From Streptomyces cellulosae (GTDB lineage: Bacteria > Actinomycetota > Actinomycetes > Streptomycetales > Streptomycetaceae): a DNA stretch of 18,724 bases. The notes beneath the pieces were generated by a model. That model saw nothing but the letters and a program-made list of their open reading frames with translations. It ran no database searches and was not told where the DNA came from. How positions within the stretch are numbered: the first letter of the stretch is position 1; the number at the start of each line of letters is the position of its first letter. A program made the position numbers and the translations under genes. The stretch spans positions 1-18,724 of the forward strand of contig NZ_JOEV01000081.1 of the NCBI RefSeq assembly GCF_000721105.1. Reading direction: 5' to 3'. This document shows positions 8,000-17,680 of this stretch, in pieces.

Positions 8000-8686
8000 T
8001 CAGTTCTGCGAGGGCACCGAATTCGCACTCCCGGTCCCCGGCTCCAGCGCGTCCAGCGCCCGCCGCAACCCGGTGAGTTTGCGTTCGAGATGCGCCGCCG
8101 TGGCCACCGCCGCAGCGTCCGCCGACTCGTCGTCGAGCTGCTTGGACAGCGCCTCGGCCTGCTCCTCGACCGCCGCGAGCCGCGCGGAGAGCTCGGCGAG
8201 CAGCCCGGCCGGCTCCTTGGCCTCGCCGACCGCGGCCTTGCCGCCGCCACCGCCCTCCAACTGGAGCCGCAGCAGCGCCGCCTGCTCCCGCAGTTGGCAG
8301 TTCTTCATGTAGAGCTCGACGAAGACGGAGACCTTGGCGCGCAGCACCCAGGGGTCGAACGGCTTGGAGATGTAGTCGACCGCTCCCGCCGCATACCCGC
8401 GGAAGGTGTGGTGCGGTCCGTGGTTGATGGCGGTGAGGAAGATGATCGGGATGTCCCGGGTCCTCTCCCGCCGTTTGATGTGCGCGGCCGTTTCGAATCC
8501 GTCCATGCCCGGCATCTGGACGTCCAGCAGAATGACCGCGAAGTCGTCCGTGAGCAGTGCTTTGAGCGCTTCCTCCCCGGACGATGCCCGCACCAGCGTC
8601 TGATCGAGCGCAGAGAGGATGGCCTCCAGCGCCAGCAGATTCTCCGGCCGGTCATCGACCAGGAGGATCTTGGCCTTCTGCACCAT
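8000..8686 (-). CDS. osaB: OsaB, response regulator of the osmoadaptation phosphorelay
   Basis: This 228-residue protein has an N-terminal receiver domain (residues 6-125) with all key residues: acidic pair Asp11-Asp12, phospho-acceptor Asp55 in LLDVQMPGMDG, Thr85 and Lys108 (ISKPFD). The C-terminal half (about 133-213) is Leu/Ala/Glu-rich and looks coiled-coil; there is no DNA-binding or enzymatic output domain. In S. coelicolor the orthologue pairs with OsaA and is needed for growth under osmotic stress. ATG at 8686 is chosen because GAGGAGG lies 7 bases upstream and homology begins at MVQKAKILLVDD. The frame stays open up to 8947, but those extra 87 codons lack a ribosome binding site. It is transcribed in the same direction as osaA, after a 318-base gap with its own likely promoter. 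Confidence 0.9.
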   Translation of the reverse strand: MVQKAKILLVDDRPENLLALEAILSALDQTLVRASSGEEALKALLTDDFAVILLDVQMPGMDGFETAAHIKRRERTRDIPIIFLTAINHGPHHTFRGYAAGAVDYISKPFDPWVLRAKVSVFVELYMKNCQLREQAALLRLQLEGGGGGKAAVGEAKEPAGLLAELSARLAAVEEQAEALSKQLDDESADAAAVATAAHLERKLTGLRRALDALEPGTGSANSVPSQN

Positions 8687-8882
8687 GGCCCGCCCTCCTC
8701 GCCCCGGCGTGGGGCCTCCCCTGTCCGCAGGACTCGGGGTGACGCCGACCGGCGCCGCCCCGGGGGACGACTCCCTTTCGCCGCCCGTCCTTGTGCCGGT
8801 CATCGTAGCCGCACCCCGCCCGTCGACACACCCTGTCACCGCGATGTCACTGTGCACATAGCAGAAACGCGGCGAGAGACCA

Positions 8883-8962
8883 GAAGGTTCCCCGAATCCC
8901 GTACTTCTACACGACTTCGGCCACCCTGAGTCAGCAACTTTGGGCACCTGCCGAAGGTTCCC
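8883..8962. repeat. Pair of 10-bp direct repeats in the osaB leader
   Basis: GAAGGTTCCC occurs at 8883-8892 and again at 8953-8962, exactly 70 bases apart. Both copies lie in the 318-base non-coding gap 8687-9004 upstream of osaB, just downstream of the candidate sigma-B promoter. They could be protein binding sites or chance; the spacing is near a whole number of helical turns only if read loosely. Confidence 0.4.
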
Positions 8963-8986
8963 GCCACATGGTCACGAAGCCCGAAC

Positions 8987-9010
8987 ATACCCCGACCGTT
9001 CCCGTCACTC
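8987..9010 (-). promoter_or_regulatory. Candidate sigma-B promoter for osaB
   Basis: On the minus strand GAGT (9007-9010) is followed by exactly 14 bases and GGGTAT (8987-8992). This matches the reported streptomycete sigma-B consensus GNNT-N14-16-GGGTAY in every defined position. The -35 overlaps the osaA stop codon (9005-9007). Transcription would start near 8980 and give osaB a leader of about 295 bases. The match is seen; its use is inferred. Confidence 0.55.
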
Positions 9011-12000
9011 CCCACGCATCCACTGCTCCATCACGGCCAGCAGGTGATCGGGGTCGACGGGCTTGGTGACGTAGTCGGAGGCGCCCGACTCGATCGCCTT
9101 CTCCCGGTCGCCCTTCATCGCCTTCGCGGTCAGCGCGATGATCGGCAGTCCGGCGAACTGCGGCATCCTGCGGATCGCCGTGGTCGTGGCGTACCCGTCC
9201 ATCTCGGGCATCATGATGTCCATCAGCACGACCGCCACGTCCTCGTGCTGCTCCAGCACCTCGATGCCCTCGCGGCCGTTCTCGGCGTACAACACCGACA
9301 GCCCGTGCTGCTCCAGGACGCTGGTCAGCGCGAAGACGTTGCGGATGTCGTCGTCGACGATCAGCACCTTCTCCCCGCCGAACCGGATGCCGCGCCGCGG
9401 CTGCTTGGGCGCGCTCTCCTGCTCCGTGGCCGTCGGCCAGCCCTCCTGCTGCGCGTGCCGCTGTTCGATCTCCTGCACGGGCCTGCGGCGGCGCCGGAAG
9501 AGCGCGGCCGGACCGTTCTGTGTCTCCCGGTACGACTTCACCTCGGCCGGCGTCTCGACCTCCGCGTCGGACAGCTCGGAGGACTCCGGCAGCGAGCCGG
9601 ACGCCATCAGCTCGCCGACCTCCAGCGGGGGCGCGAGCTGCTGGTAGCCCTGGGGCGGCAACTCGCTCGGGTGCAGCGGCAGGTACAGCGTGAACGTCGA
9701 TCCACGTCCCGGCTCGCTCTGCGCGTGGATCTCACCGCCGAGCAGCTGGGCGATCTCCCGCGAGATCGACAGCCCGAGGCCGGTGCCCCCGTACTTGCGG
9801 CTGGTCGTACCGTCCGCCTGCTTGAACGCCTCGAAGATCACCCGCATCTTGCTGGCCGCGATCCCGATGCCGGTGTCGGTCACCGAGAACGCGATGAGGT
9901 CCGCGCCCGGGTCGCGCAGCGAACCGGTCTCCAGGAGCTGCTCACGGATCCCCATCGGCACATCCCGGCCGGCCGGCCGGATGACCAGCTCGACGGCGCC
10001 CGAGTCGGTGAACTTCACCGCGTTGGACAGCAGGTTGCGCAGCACCTGAAGGAGCCGCTGTTCGTCCGTGTGCAGCGTGGCGGGCAGCTCCGGCGACACC
10101 CGCACGGACAGGTCGAGGCCCTTCTCCGCGGTCAGCGGCCGGAAGGTGGCCTCCACGTAGTCGACGAGCTGGACGAGCGCGATCCGCGTCGGGGAGACGT
10201 CCATCTTGCCCGCCTCGACCTTCGACAGGTCCAGGATGTCGTTGATCAGCTGGAGCAGGTCGGAGCCGGCCCCGTGGATCGTCTCGGCGAACTCGACCTG
10301 CTTCGGGGAGAGGTTCCCCTCCGCGTTGTCGGCGAGCAGTTTGGCCAGGATCAGCAGCGAGTTGAGCGGCGTCCGCAGCTCGTGCGACATGTTGGCGAGG
10401 AACTCGCTCTTGTAGCGCATCGAGACCGCGAGTTGCTCGGCACGCTCCTCCAGGACCTGCCGCGCCTCCTCGATCTCGGTGTTCTTCACCTCGATGTCCC
10501 GGTTCTGCTGGGCCAGCAGCTCGGCCTTCTCCTCCAGTTCGGCGTTGGACGCCTGGAGGGCCTTCTGCCGGTTCTCCAGTTCGGCCGACCGCTCACGGAG
10601 TTGCTCGGTGAGTTCCTGCGACTGCTTCAGCAGCACCTCCGTCTTCGTGTTGACGGAGATGGTGTTGACGCTGGTCGCGATCATCTCGGCGATCTGGTTG
10701 AGGAAATCCTTCTGGATCTGGGTGAAGGGAGTGAAGGACGCCAGCTCGATGACGCCGAGCACCTTGCCCTCGAACAGCACCGGAAGGACGATCACCTGCG
10801 CGGGCGGCGCCTCTCCGAGCCCGGAGGAGATCTTGAGATACCCGCTGGGCGCGTTCTCCACGAGGATCGTGCGCTTCTCCTGGGCGGCCGTCCCGATGAG
10901 TGCCTCACCCGGCCGGAACGACGTCGGCATGGAACCCATCGAGTAGCCGTACGACCCGAGCATCCGCAGCTCGTACCGGTCCTCCTCCTCGGTGCTCAGG
11001 TCCTTGCCGTCGAGGAGCGGCATGGCGACGAAGAACGCGCCGTGCTGCGCGGTCACCACCGGCGTGAGCTCGCTCATGATCAGTGACGCCACGTCCGCCA
11101 GGTCCCGCCGGCCCTGCATCAGCGCGGAGATGCGGGCGAGGTTGCCCTTGAGCCAGTCCTGCTCCTTGTTGGCGATCGTGGTGTCGCGCAGGTTGGCGAT
11201 CATCTTGTTGATGTAGTCCTGCAGTTCCTGGATCTCCCCGGACGCGTCCACGTCGATCTTCAGGTTCAGGTCGCCACGGGTCACCGCGGTCGCCACGCGC
11301 GCGATGGCACGCACCTGCCGGGTCAGGTTCCCGGCCATCTCGTTCACCGACTCGGTGAGATCGCGCCAGGTACCGTCGACGTCCCGCACGCGTGCCTGGC
11401 CGCCCAGCTGGCCCTCCGTACCCACCTCTCGGGCGACTCGGGTGACCTCCTCGGCGAACGAGGACAGCTGGTCGACCATCGTGTTGATCGTCGTCTTCAG
11501 CTCGAGGATCTCCCCGCGCGCGTCGATGTCGATCTTCTTCGTCAGGTCACCCTTGGCGATGGCGGTGGTCACCATGGCGATGTTGCGCACCTGACCGGTC
11601 AGGTTGGACGCCATCTGGTTCACCGACTCGGTGAGGTCCTTCCACGTACCGGCCACACCCGGCACCCGCGCCTGTCCGCCCAGGATGCCGTCCGTGCCCA
11701 CCTCACGGGCCACCTTGGTGACCTGGTCGGCGAAGGAACTCAGTGTCTTCACCATGGTGTTGAAGGTGTCGGCGAGCTGCGCGACCTCACCGCGCGCCTC
11801 GATCGTCACCGTACGCGTCAGGTCACCGTTGGCGACCGCCGCCGCGACCTGGGAGATGTTGCGCACCTGCATGGTCAGGTTGTTGGCCATCAGGTTCACG
11901 TTGTCGCTGAGGTCCTTCCAGATGCCCGTGACACCCGGCACCCTGGCCTGACCGCCCAGCTGGCCCTCGGTGCCCACCTCGCGGGCCACCCGGGTCACCT

Positions 12001-14491
12001 GCTCGGCGAAGGACGACAGCTGGTCCACCATCGTGTTGACGGTGGTGACGAGTTCGAGGATCTCGCCCTTCGCGTCGACGGTGATCTTCTTCGACAGGTC
12101 GCCCTTGGCGACCGCGGTGGTGACCTCGGCGATGTTGCGCACCTGGATGGTCAGGTTGTTCGCCATGAAGTTCACGGACTGCGTGAGGTCCTTCCAGGTG
12201 CCGGAGACACCCTGCACCTCGGCCTGACCGCCGAGGATGCCCTCCGTACCCACCTCACGGGCCACCCGTGTCACCTGGTCGGCGAAGCTCGAGAGCTGGT
12301 CCACCATCGTGTTGAGGGTGTTCTTCAGCTCCAGGATCTCGCCACGCGCGTCCACGTCGATCTTCTGCGACAGGTCACCCCGGGCCACCGCCGTGGCGAC
12401 CTGCGCGATGTTGCGCACCTGCGCCGTGAGGTTGCCGGCCATGCCGTTCACCGAGTCGGTCAGGTCCCGCCACACACCGGCGACGCCCGGCACCTGCGCC
12501 TGCCCGCCCAGCCGGCCCTCCGTACCCACCTCACGGGCCACCCTGGTCACCTGGTCGGCGAAGGCGGACAGCTGGTCCACCATCGTGTTGATGGTGTTCT
12601 TCAGCTCCAGGATCTCGCCACGCGCGTCCACGTCGATCTTCTGCGACAGGTCACCCCGGGCCACCGCGGTCGTCACCTGGGCGATCTGCCGCACCTGAGA
12701 GGTGAGATTGCCGCCCATGAAGTTGACGGAGTCGGTGAGCTCCTTCCATGTACCGGACACGCCCGGCACCACCGCCTGACCGCCGAGGCGCCCCTCGGTG
12801 CCCACGTCCCGGGCCATCCGCGTCACCTGGTCGGCGAAGGCGGACAGCTGGTCCACCATCGTGTTCACGGTGTTCTTGAGCTGGAGCATCTCGCCGGAGA
12901 CGTCCACCGTGACCTTCTGCGAGAGGTCGCCGTTGGCCACCGCCGTCGTGACCTGGGCGATGTTCCTCACCTGTCCGGTGAGATTCCGGAACGCGGTGTT
13001 GACGGAGTCGGTGAGGTCCTTCCAGGTACCGGCGGCCCCCGGTACCTGTGCCTGTCCACCGAGCTCACCCTCGACGCCGATCTCGCGCGCCACCCGCGTG
13101 ACCTCGGCACCGAACGCGGAGAGCTGGTCGACCATCCCGTTGACGGTGTTCTTCAGCTCCAGCATCTCGCCGGCCACGTCGACGGTGACCTTCTGCGACA
13201 GATCACCGTTGGCCACGGCCGTCGTCACGGCGGCGATGTCGCGCACCTGAGTGGTGAGGTTCCGGAAGACCGTGTTGACGGAGTCCGTCAGGTCCTTCCA
13301 GGTCCCCGCCGCACCCGGCACGTTCGCCTGTCCGCCGAGTTGTCCCTCGGCCCCGACCTCGTTGGCCACGCGCGTGACCTCGTCCGCGAAGATCCGCAGC
13401 GTCTCGGTCATCTGGTTGATCGTGTCGGCGAGCTGGGCGACCTCACCGCGCGCCGACACCGTCACCTTCTGCGACAGGTCACCGCTGGCGACGGCGGTCG
13501 TCACCTGGGCGATCCCACGCACCTGGGCCGTCAGGTTGCCTGCCATGAGGTTCACCCAATCGGTGAGGTCCTTCCACACACCCGCCACTCCGGGCACCTG
13601 CGCCTGGCCACCCAGCTCGCCCTCGACACCCACCTCGCGAGCTACTCGCGTCACCTCGGAGGAGAAGGACGACAGCTGGTCCACCATCGTGTTGACGGTG
13701 TTCTTCAGCTCCAGCATCTCGCCTTCGACGTGAACCGTGACCTTCCGGGACAAGTCACCCTTGGCCACCGCCGTCGTCACCAGCGCGATGTCCCTCACCT
13801 GCGCCGTCAGCCGGTACGCCATCGTGTTGACGGACTCGGTGAGGTCCTTCCAGGAACCGGACATGCCCCGCACGCGCGCCTGCCCGCCCAGCTTGCCCTC
13901 GGTGCCCACCTCACTGGCCACCCGCGTGACCTCGTCGGTGAACGTCGACAGCTGGTCGACCAGGTTGTTGACGGTCCGCCCGACCCGCAGGAACTCCCCG
14001 CGCAGCGGATGCCCGCCTCCGTCCGGCGCCTGCGTCCGCAGCTCCATACGGGGCGACAGATCACCCTCCGCCACCGCCGACAGCACCCGGCCCACCTCGG
14101 AGACAGGCCGTACGAGATCGTCCACAAGGGCGTTCGAATTGTCGATCGCAGTGGCCCAGGAACCCTCACAGGCGCCCGTTTCCAGCCGTTCCGTGAGTTT
14201 TCCCTCACGGCCCACCATGCGCCGCACACGCGACAACTCACCCGTCAGATGGAGATTCCGGTCAGCCACCTCGTTGAAAACCGCGGCGATCTCCGACATC
14301 ACGCCGTCCCCGGACACCGTGAGCCGCTTTCGGAAGTTCCCGTCGCGCATCGAGACGAGCGCCACCATCAATCGATCCAGGGCAGCGGTGTCCACCGCGG
14401 TGGTCCCTCCCCGCGGCTTGCGCTGGTTACTCGGGGACTGTCCGCCTTTCGCGCGCGTCTTAGTGCCCCGCGTCGCTGCGCCAGACTCCAC
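9005..14491 (-). CDS. osaA: OsaA, cytoplasmic poly-HAMP hybrid histidine kinase
   Basis: This 1828-residue sensor kinase lacks any clear membrane helix. After a basic tail (1-35) and a diverged HAMP-like start (36-187) come ten 92-residue repeats (about 188-1107). Each is two HAMP modules, marked by GDLS and GGQA motifs with WKDLTDSVN between. Next are a GAF domain (about 1130-1290), a coiled coil (1290-1360) and a HisKA box with His1370 (SHELRTPLN). An HATPase domain follows (N-box LLSNAVKF, then DTGIGI and GGTGLGLS). An Arg/Pro-rich linker leads to a receiver domain with Asp1758 ([11 protein letters not shown]). GTG at 14491 has GGGAGGG close upstream. The orthologue in S. coelicolor acts with OsaB in osmoadaptation. 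The repeat layout is also that of fungal group III osmosensing kinases (Nik1/Os-1). Confidence 0.93.
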   Translation of the reverse strand: MESGAATRGTKTRAKGGQSPSNQRKPRGGTTAVDTAALDRLMVALVSMRDGNFRKRLTVSGDGVMSEIAAVFNEVADRNLHLTGELSRVRRMVGREGKLTERLETGACEGSWATAIDNSNALVDDLVRPVSEVGRVLSAVAEGDLSPRMELRTQAPDGGGHPLRGEFLRVGRTVNNLVDQLSTFTDEVTRVASEVGTEGKLGGQARVRGMSGSWKDLTESVNTMAYRLTAQVRDIALVTTAVAKGDLSRKVTVHVEGEMLELKNTVNTMVDQLSSFSSEVTRVAREVGVEGELGGQAQVPGVAGVWKDLTDWVNLMAGNLTAQVRGIAQVTTAVASGDLSQKVTVSARGEVAQLADTINQMTETLRIFADEVTRVANEVGAEGQLGGQANVPGAAGTWKDLTDSVNTVFRNLTTQVRDIAAVTTAVANGDLSQKVTVDVAGEMLELKNTVNGMVDQLSAFGAEVTRVAREIGVEGELGGQAQVPGAAGTWKDLTDSVNTAFRNLTGQVRNIAQVTTAVANGDLSQKVTVDVSGEMLQLKNTVNTMVDQLSAFADQVTRMARDVGTEGRLGGQAVVPGVSGTWKELTDSVNFMGGNLTSQVRQIAQVTTAVARGDLSQKIDVDARGEILELKNTINTMVDQLSAFADQVTRVAREVGTEGRLGGQAQVPGVAGVWRDLTDSVNGMAGNLTAQVRNIAQVATAVARGDLSQKIDVDARGEILELKNTLNTMVDQLSSFADQVTRVAREVGTEGILGGQAEVQGVSGTWKDLTQSVNFMANNLTIQVRNIAEVTTAVAKGDLSKKITVDAKGEILELVTTVNTMVDQLSSFAEQVTRVAREVGTEGQLGGQARVPGVTGIWKDLSDNVNLMANNLTMQVRNISQVAAAVANGDLTRTVTIEARGEVAQLADTFNTMVKTLSSFADQVTKVAREVGTDGILGGQARVPGVAGTWKDLTESVNQMASNLTGQVRNIAMVTTAIAKGDLTKKIDIDARGEILELKTTINTMVDQLSSFAEEVTRVAREVGTEGQLGGQARVRDVDGTWRDLTESVNEMAGNLTRQVRAIARVATAVTRGDLNLKIDVDASGEIQELQDYINKMIANLRDTTIANKEQDWLKGNLARISALMQGRRDLADVASLIMSELTPVVTAQHGAFFVAMPLLDGKDLSTEEEDRYELRMLGSYGYSMGSMPTSFRPGEALIGTAAQEKRTILVENAPSGYLKISSGLGEAPPAQVIVLPVLFEGKVLGVIELASFTPFTQIQKDFLNQIAEMIATSVNTISVNTKTEVLLKQSQELTEQLRERSAELENRQKALQASNAELEEKAELLAQQNRDIEVKNTEIEEARQVLEERAEQLAVSMRYKSEFLANMSHELRTPLNSLLILAKLLADNAEGNLSPKQVEFAETIHGAGSDLLQLINDILDLSKVEAGKMDVSPTRIALVQLVDYVEATFRPLTAEKGLDLSVRVSPELPATLHTDEQRLLQVLRNLLSNAVKFTDSGAVELVIRPAGRDVPMGIREQLLETGSLRDPGADLIAFSVTDTGIGIAASKMRVIFEAFKQADGTTSRKYGGTGLGLSISREIAQLLGGEIHAQSEPGRGSTFTLYLPLHPSELPPQGYQQLAPPLEVGELMASGSLPESSELSDAEVETPAEVKSYRETQNGPAALFRRRRRPVQEIEQRHAQQEGWPTATEQESAPKQPRRGIRFGGEKVLIVDDDIRNVFALTSVLEQHGLSVLYAENGREGIEVLEQHEDVAVVLMDIMMPEMDGYATTTAIRRMPQFAGLPIIALTAKAMKGDREKAIESGASDYVTKPVDPDHLLAVMEQWMRGE
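11171..13930 (-). repeat. Tandem array of ten 276-bp repeats encoding paired HAMP modules
   Basis: The coding DNA repeats with a period of 276 bases (92 codons). Successive unit starts were checked at 13930 and 13654 and by the even spacing of the GGQA codons (residues 202, 294 and onward). Ten units carry GGQA; units differ by substitutions but no insertion or deletion breaks the 92-residue phase. The array occupies about half of osaA. Confidence 0.9.
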
Positions 14492-14512
14492 TGTGTCCCT
14501 CCCGCAGGGGTC

Positions 14513-14569
14513 GACCGTTACTGCTGTGGTCCGGTACTACTGCTCGACGTACCAGTTACTGCTGGGTAT
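14513..14569. promoter_or_regulatory. Three 19-bp phased repeats in the osaA-osaC divergent control region
   Basis: TACTGCT occurs at 14519, 14538 and 14557, exactly 19 bases apart each time; copies 1 and 3 extend to GTTACTGCTG. The middle copy lies between the arms of a palindrome, GGTAC (14533-14537) and GTACC (14549-14553). The block begins 22 bases upstream of the osaA start. It looks like an array of operator sites. A GGGTAT at 14564-14569 faces osaC but has no matching -35. Confidence 0.6.
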
Positions 14570-14676
14570 ACATGTCCGCTATATCAGGGCCGGACCAGGG
14601 GCTGCTGCCCATCACATGCAAACCACACTCAGCCTGCCGGTACCTTCACCGGAAGCTTGCCCAGTGTTTCACCCCG

Positions 14677-14702
14677 GCCGAACCAGGCCATAACAGTTCG
14701 GC
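14677..14702. promoter_or_regulatory. 7-bp palindrome upstream of osaC
   Basis: GCCGAAC (14677-14683) and GTTCGGC (14696-14702) are perfect inverted arms separated by 12 bases. The site lies about 165 bases before the osaC start at 14868, inside the 376-base gap 14492-14867. Arm size and spacing suit a dimeric repressor, but no regulator can be named. No convincing housekeeping promoter was seen in the gap, and no gene. Confidence 0.4.
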
Positions 14703-14867
14703 AGCTTCGCACATCGTCCGCACACCCTCCGGACGGAAACACTGCAGACCGGCATCCGCACGGACGGGGAAGGTAAGTAACCTTGCATGCGGCTGTCCAG
14801 CCACGCCGGTCCGTCCGGCCTGGGCGGTGGCACGAGAACGAGCGGGCATCGGAGGGCGGCCGCACAC

Positions 14868-17621
14868 ATGACCACCGGACTGATCCCGGGGGGACAGACC
14901 CCGGACCCCCGGCCGACGGACGCTCTGCCGCAGCAGCGGCACGAGCCGACCGGCCAGGCAGCCCTGCACGCCGACAACAGGCCGAGGAGTTCAGTGATCA
15001 CCGCGCGCGCGGCCGCCAGCTTCGAGCCCGTCGGGCGATCGGTCGCGAGCGCCCGCGCCTTCGTCCGCGACACCCTCCAGGGTTGGGGCTTCGCCGACAT
15101 CGTCGACGACGCCGTCGTACTCACCAGCGAACTCGTGACCAACGCCGTGGTGCACGCGGGCACCTCCGCGGACGTCCTGTGCCTGCGCACGGACGACGGC
15201 GTACGGATCGAGGTGGCCGACCGCTACCCGGAGCGTGAGATCCCCCTGCAGGGCCAGGCCGTCAACATGGGCAACCTGGACCGCGAGGGCGGCCGCGGCC
15301 TCCAGCTCTGCGCGGCCCTCGCCGCCCGCTGGGGCGTGGACTACACGCCCACCCACAAACAGGTCTGGTTCCAACTCGACCTCCCCGAACGCCCGGTGGG
15401 CACCCGCGCCGCGGGCCCGTCCCTCCCCGCCCACCTCCTCCCCCTCGCCGACGGCCGCGTCCGTGTCGCCGTCGTCCAGATCGACCGCACCGGCGCCATC
15501 ACGTCCTGGAACGAGGACGGCGAGGAACTCTTCGGCTACGCAGCCGAACAGGTCATCGGCAAGGCCCTGACCGACCTCGCCGCCTGGCCGCACACTCCGG
15601 GCACCAGCACGGGCATCGCGGAGGCCCTCCAGCTCTCCCGCTGGGAGGGCAGTTACGGCATCAGGGGCGCCAGCGGGCGGGTGATCTCCGTGTACGCCTC
15701 CCACCTCCGCGTCCGCGACACCGGCGGCGAGCCCTCCACCGTCTGCCTCCTCGTGCGGGATCACGAACGAGCCGTCCTGCAGACCCCGCTGCGGGTACCG
15801 GCCTCGGACACGTCCACCTCCTCCGACGGCCAGAGCACCGACCCGTTCGAGGTGTTCATCGGCTCACCGGCCCCGGACGACCTCGACGGCCTCCTCCAGC
15901 GCACGGTGGAGCGAGCCCGCGACATGCTCGACGCCGACTCCGCCTTCCTCCTCCTGGCGACCGACGACGAAACGGAGTTGGAGGTCCGCGCCTCCACCGG
16001 CCTGCCCTCCGCCCGCCAGCGCTTCGCCCGCGTCCCCGTCGAGGCCGGCCCCGGCCGCTACGGCTCGGCCCGCATGCCGGCCGTCCACGACGACCTCACG
16101 GCCGTACCGGGCGCCGTACCGCTGCTGAGCGGCACCGGCATGCGCTCGGTCGTCACGGTCCCGCTCAAGGTCGAGGGCCGCCTCACGGGTTCCCTCGGCG
16201 TGGCGGCGGAAGCTCCCGGCAGATACTCCAACGAAGAGGCTCTCCGCCTCCAGTTCGCCGCGGACCGCATCGCGTTGGCGGTGGAGTCCGCCCGCCTCGG
16301 CGAGCTCGAACGCCTGCGCAGGGGCTCCCTCAGCTTCCTCGTCGAAGCCTCCGACCTCCTGGCCGGCACCCTGGACCGCGACCAGACCCTCGCCCTCATG
16401 GCCCAGATGACGGTTCCGACCCTCGCCACCTGGTGCGCGGTCTACACGATCGCCGACCAGGCCTCCGAGCCGTACCTCTCGTACGTCCTGCACGAGGACG
16501 AGGAACTGATCGACGGCATCAAGTCCCTCCTCTCCAAGGTCCCCCCGCCGGACCCGGTGCCCACTCCCGGCGCCCGCGTCTGGTCCGCCCCCGGCGAGGC
16601 GGCCCACCAGGCGGCCCTGCGCAGCTCCATGCGCAGCCTGGGCCTCAGCGGCGGGCCGACCCACCAGATCGCGTCAGGCATCGGCCCCACGCTCGCCACG
16701 GCGTCGGCGGTGGGCGGCGAGACAGTGGTGCTCCCCCTCGTGGCCCGCAACCGCGTCATCGGCATGCTGACGCTCGGCAAGCCCACCGACGAACACTTCC
16801 GCCAGGAAATCCTGGAACTGGCCGAGGACTTGAGCCGCCGAGCCGCTCTGGCCCTCGACAACGCCCGCCTCTACTCCGAGCGCACGGCCATCAGCCAGTC
16901 CCTCCAGCGCAGTCTGCTACCGCCCGAACTCCCCGAGATCGACGGCGTCGAGGTCGAGGTCATCTACCGCGCGGCCGGCGAGGGCAACGAGGTCGGCGGC
17001 GACTTCTACGACCTCTTCCCCATCCGTGACGGCGCCTACGGCTTCGCCATCGGCGACGTCTGCGGTACGGGTCCGAACGCCGCCGCGGTCACCGGCCTGG
17101 CCCGGCACGCGCTGAGGCTGCTGGCCCGCGAGGGCCTGAGCGGCCCGGCGGTCCTGGAGCGCCTCAACTCCGCGATCCTCGACGAGGGCGCCCGCAGCCG
17201 CTTCCTGACGCTCCTGTACGGCGAGTTGTGGCCCCAGGAGGACGGCAGCGCCCAGTTGAAGGTGGTCTGCGCCGGCCACCCCCTGCCGCTGCGCCTGCGC
17301 CAGGACGGCACGGTCGAACCGGCCGCCGAACCGCAGCCGCTCCTCGGCGTCATGGAGGACCTCGAACTGTACGAACAGGCGGTCACCCTCGATCCCGGCG
17401 ACGTCCTCCTCTGTGTCACCGACGGCGTCACGGAACGCCGCGAGGGCACCCGCATGCTGGGCGACGACGGCCTCGCCGACGTCCTCACGACCTGCACGGG
17501 CCTGACAGCGGGCGCGGTCGCGGCCCGCATCATGCGCGCGGTGGAACGCTTCGCGTCGGACGCCCCGTCCGACGACATGGCGATCCTCGCCATGCGCGTC
17601 CCCGGCCTTCACAAGGACTGA
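14868..17621 (+). CDS. osaC: OsaC, sigma-B modulator: RsbW-like ATPase, PAS, two GAF, PP2C phosphatase
   Basis: This 917-residue cytoplasmic protein joins two opposing activities. An N-terminal anti-sigma-factor-like ATPase (about 45-170) has the N-box ELVTNAVVHA and GGRGLQL. Then come PAS (about 198-305, DRTGAITSWNEDGEELFGY), GAF (325-480) and a second GAF (488-675). The C-terminal SpoIIE-type PP2C phosphatase (690-917) keeps its metal ligands in GGDFYD (Asp712), GDVCGTG, TDGVTE and SDDMAI (Asp902-Asp903). In S. coelicolor OsaC is required to lower sigma-B activity again after osmotic stress. I chose ATG at 14868 (GGAGGG 11 bases upstream, typical MTTGL start); an ATG at 14787 would add 27 low-complexity residues and remains possible. 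The gene is divergent from osaA and ends before a shared hairpin. Confidence 0.88.
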   Translation: MTTGLIPGGQTPDPRPTDALPQQRHEPTGQAALHADNRPRSSVITARAAASFEPVGRSVASARAFVRDTLQGWGFADIVDDAVVLTSELVTNAVVHAGTSADVLCLRTDDGVRIEVADRYPEREIPLQGQAVNMGNLDREGGRGLQLCAALAARWGVDYTPTHKQVWFQLDLPERPVGTRAAGPSLPAHLLPLADGRVRVAVVQIDRTGAITSWNEDGEELFGYAAEQVIGKALTDLAAWPHTPGTSTGIAEALQLSRWEGSYGIRGASGRVISVYASHLRVRDTGGEPSTVCLLVRDHERAVLQTPLRVPASDTSTSSDGQSTDPFEVFIGSPAPDDLDGLLQRTVERARDMLDADSAFLLLATDDETELEVRASTGLPSARQRFARVPVEAGPGRYGSARMPAVHDDLTAVPGAVPLLSGTGMRSVVTVPLKVEGRLTGSLGVAAEAPGRYSNEEALRLQFAADRIALAVESARLGELERLRRGSLSFLVEASDLLAGTLDRDQTLALMAQMTVPTLATWCAVYTIADQASEPYLSYVLHEDEELIDGIKSLLSKVPPPDPVPTPGARVWSAPGEAAHQAALRSSMRSLGLSGGPTHQIASGIGPTLATASAVGGETVVLPLVARNRVIGMLTLGKPTDEHFRQEILELAEDLSRRAALALDNARLYSERTAISQSLQRSLLPPELPEIDGVEVEVIYRAAGEGNEVGGDFYDLFPIRDGAYGFAIGDVCGTGPNAAAVTGLARHALRLLAREGLSGPAVLERLNSAILDEGARSRFLTLLYGELWPQEDGSAQLKVVCAGHPLPLRLRQDGTVEPAAEPQPLLGVMEDLELYEQAVTLDPGDVLLCVTDGVTERREGTRMLGDDGLADVLTTCTGLTAGAVAARIMRAVERFASDAPSDDMAILAMRVPGLHKD

Positions 17622-17643
17622 CGAGGACCGTCAAGGGCATGCG

Positions 17644-17676
17644 AAAGGCCCCCGCCCGAAAGGGCGAGGGCCTTTT
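17644..17676. terminator. Bidirectional terminator between osaC and tRNA-Thr
   Basis: A 14-pair stem with one mismatch (AAAGGCCCCCGCCC against GGGCGAGGGCCTTT) closes on a GAAA loop. TTTT follows on the plus strand, TTT on the minus strand. It lies 22 bases after the osaC stop and 4 bases past the tRNA 3' end, so it can serve both convergent units. Confidence 0.85.
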
Positions 17677-17680
17677 GTAC

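Noticed and set aside
8687..8947. N-terminal extension of OsaB
   Set aside because: No ribosome binding site at 8947 or 8803, while the ATG at 8686 has a strong one and fits the receiver-domain start.
11171..13930. CRISPR-like or transposon repeat array
   Set aside because: The repeats are coding, 276 bp, contiguous without spacers and in phase with HAMP modules.
14564..14569. GGGTAT facing osaC as a sigma-B promoter
   Set aside because: No GNNT element occurs 14-16 bases upstream, so only the -10 half matches.
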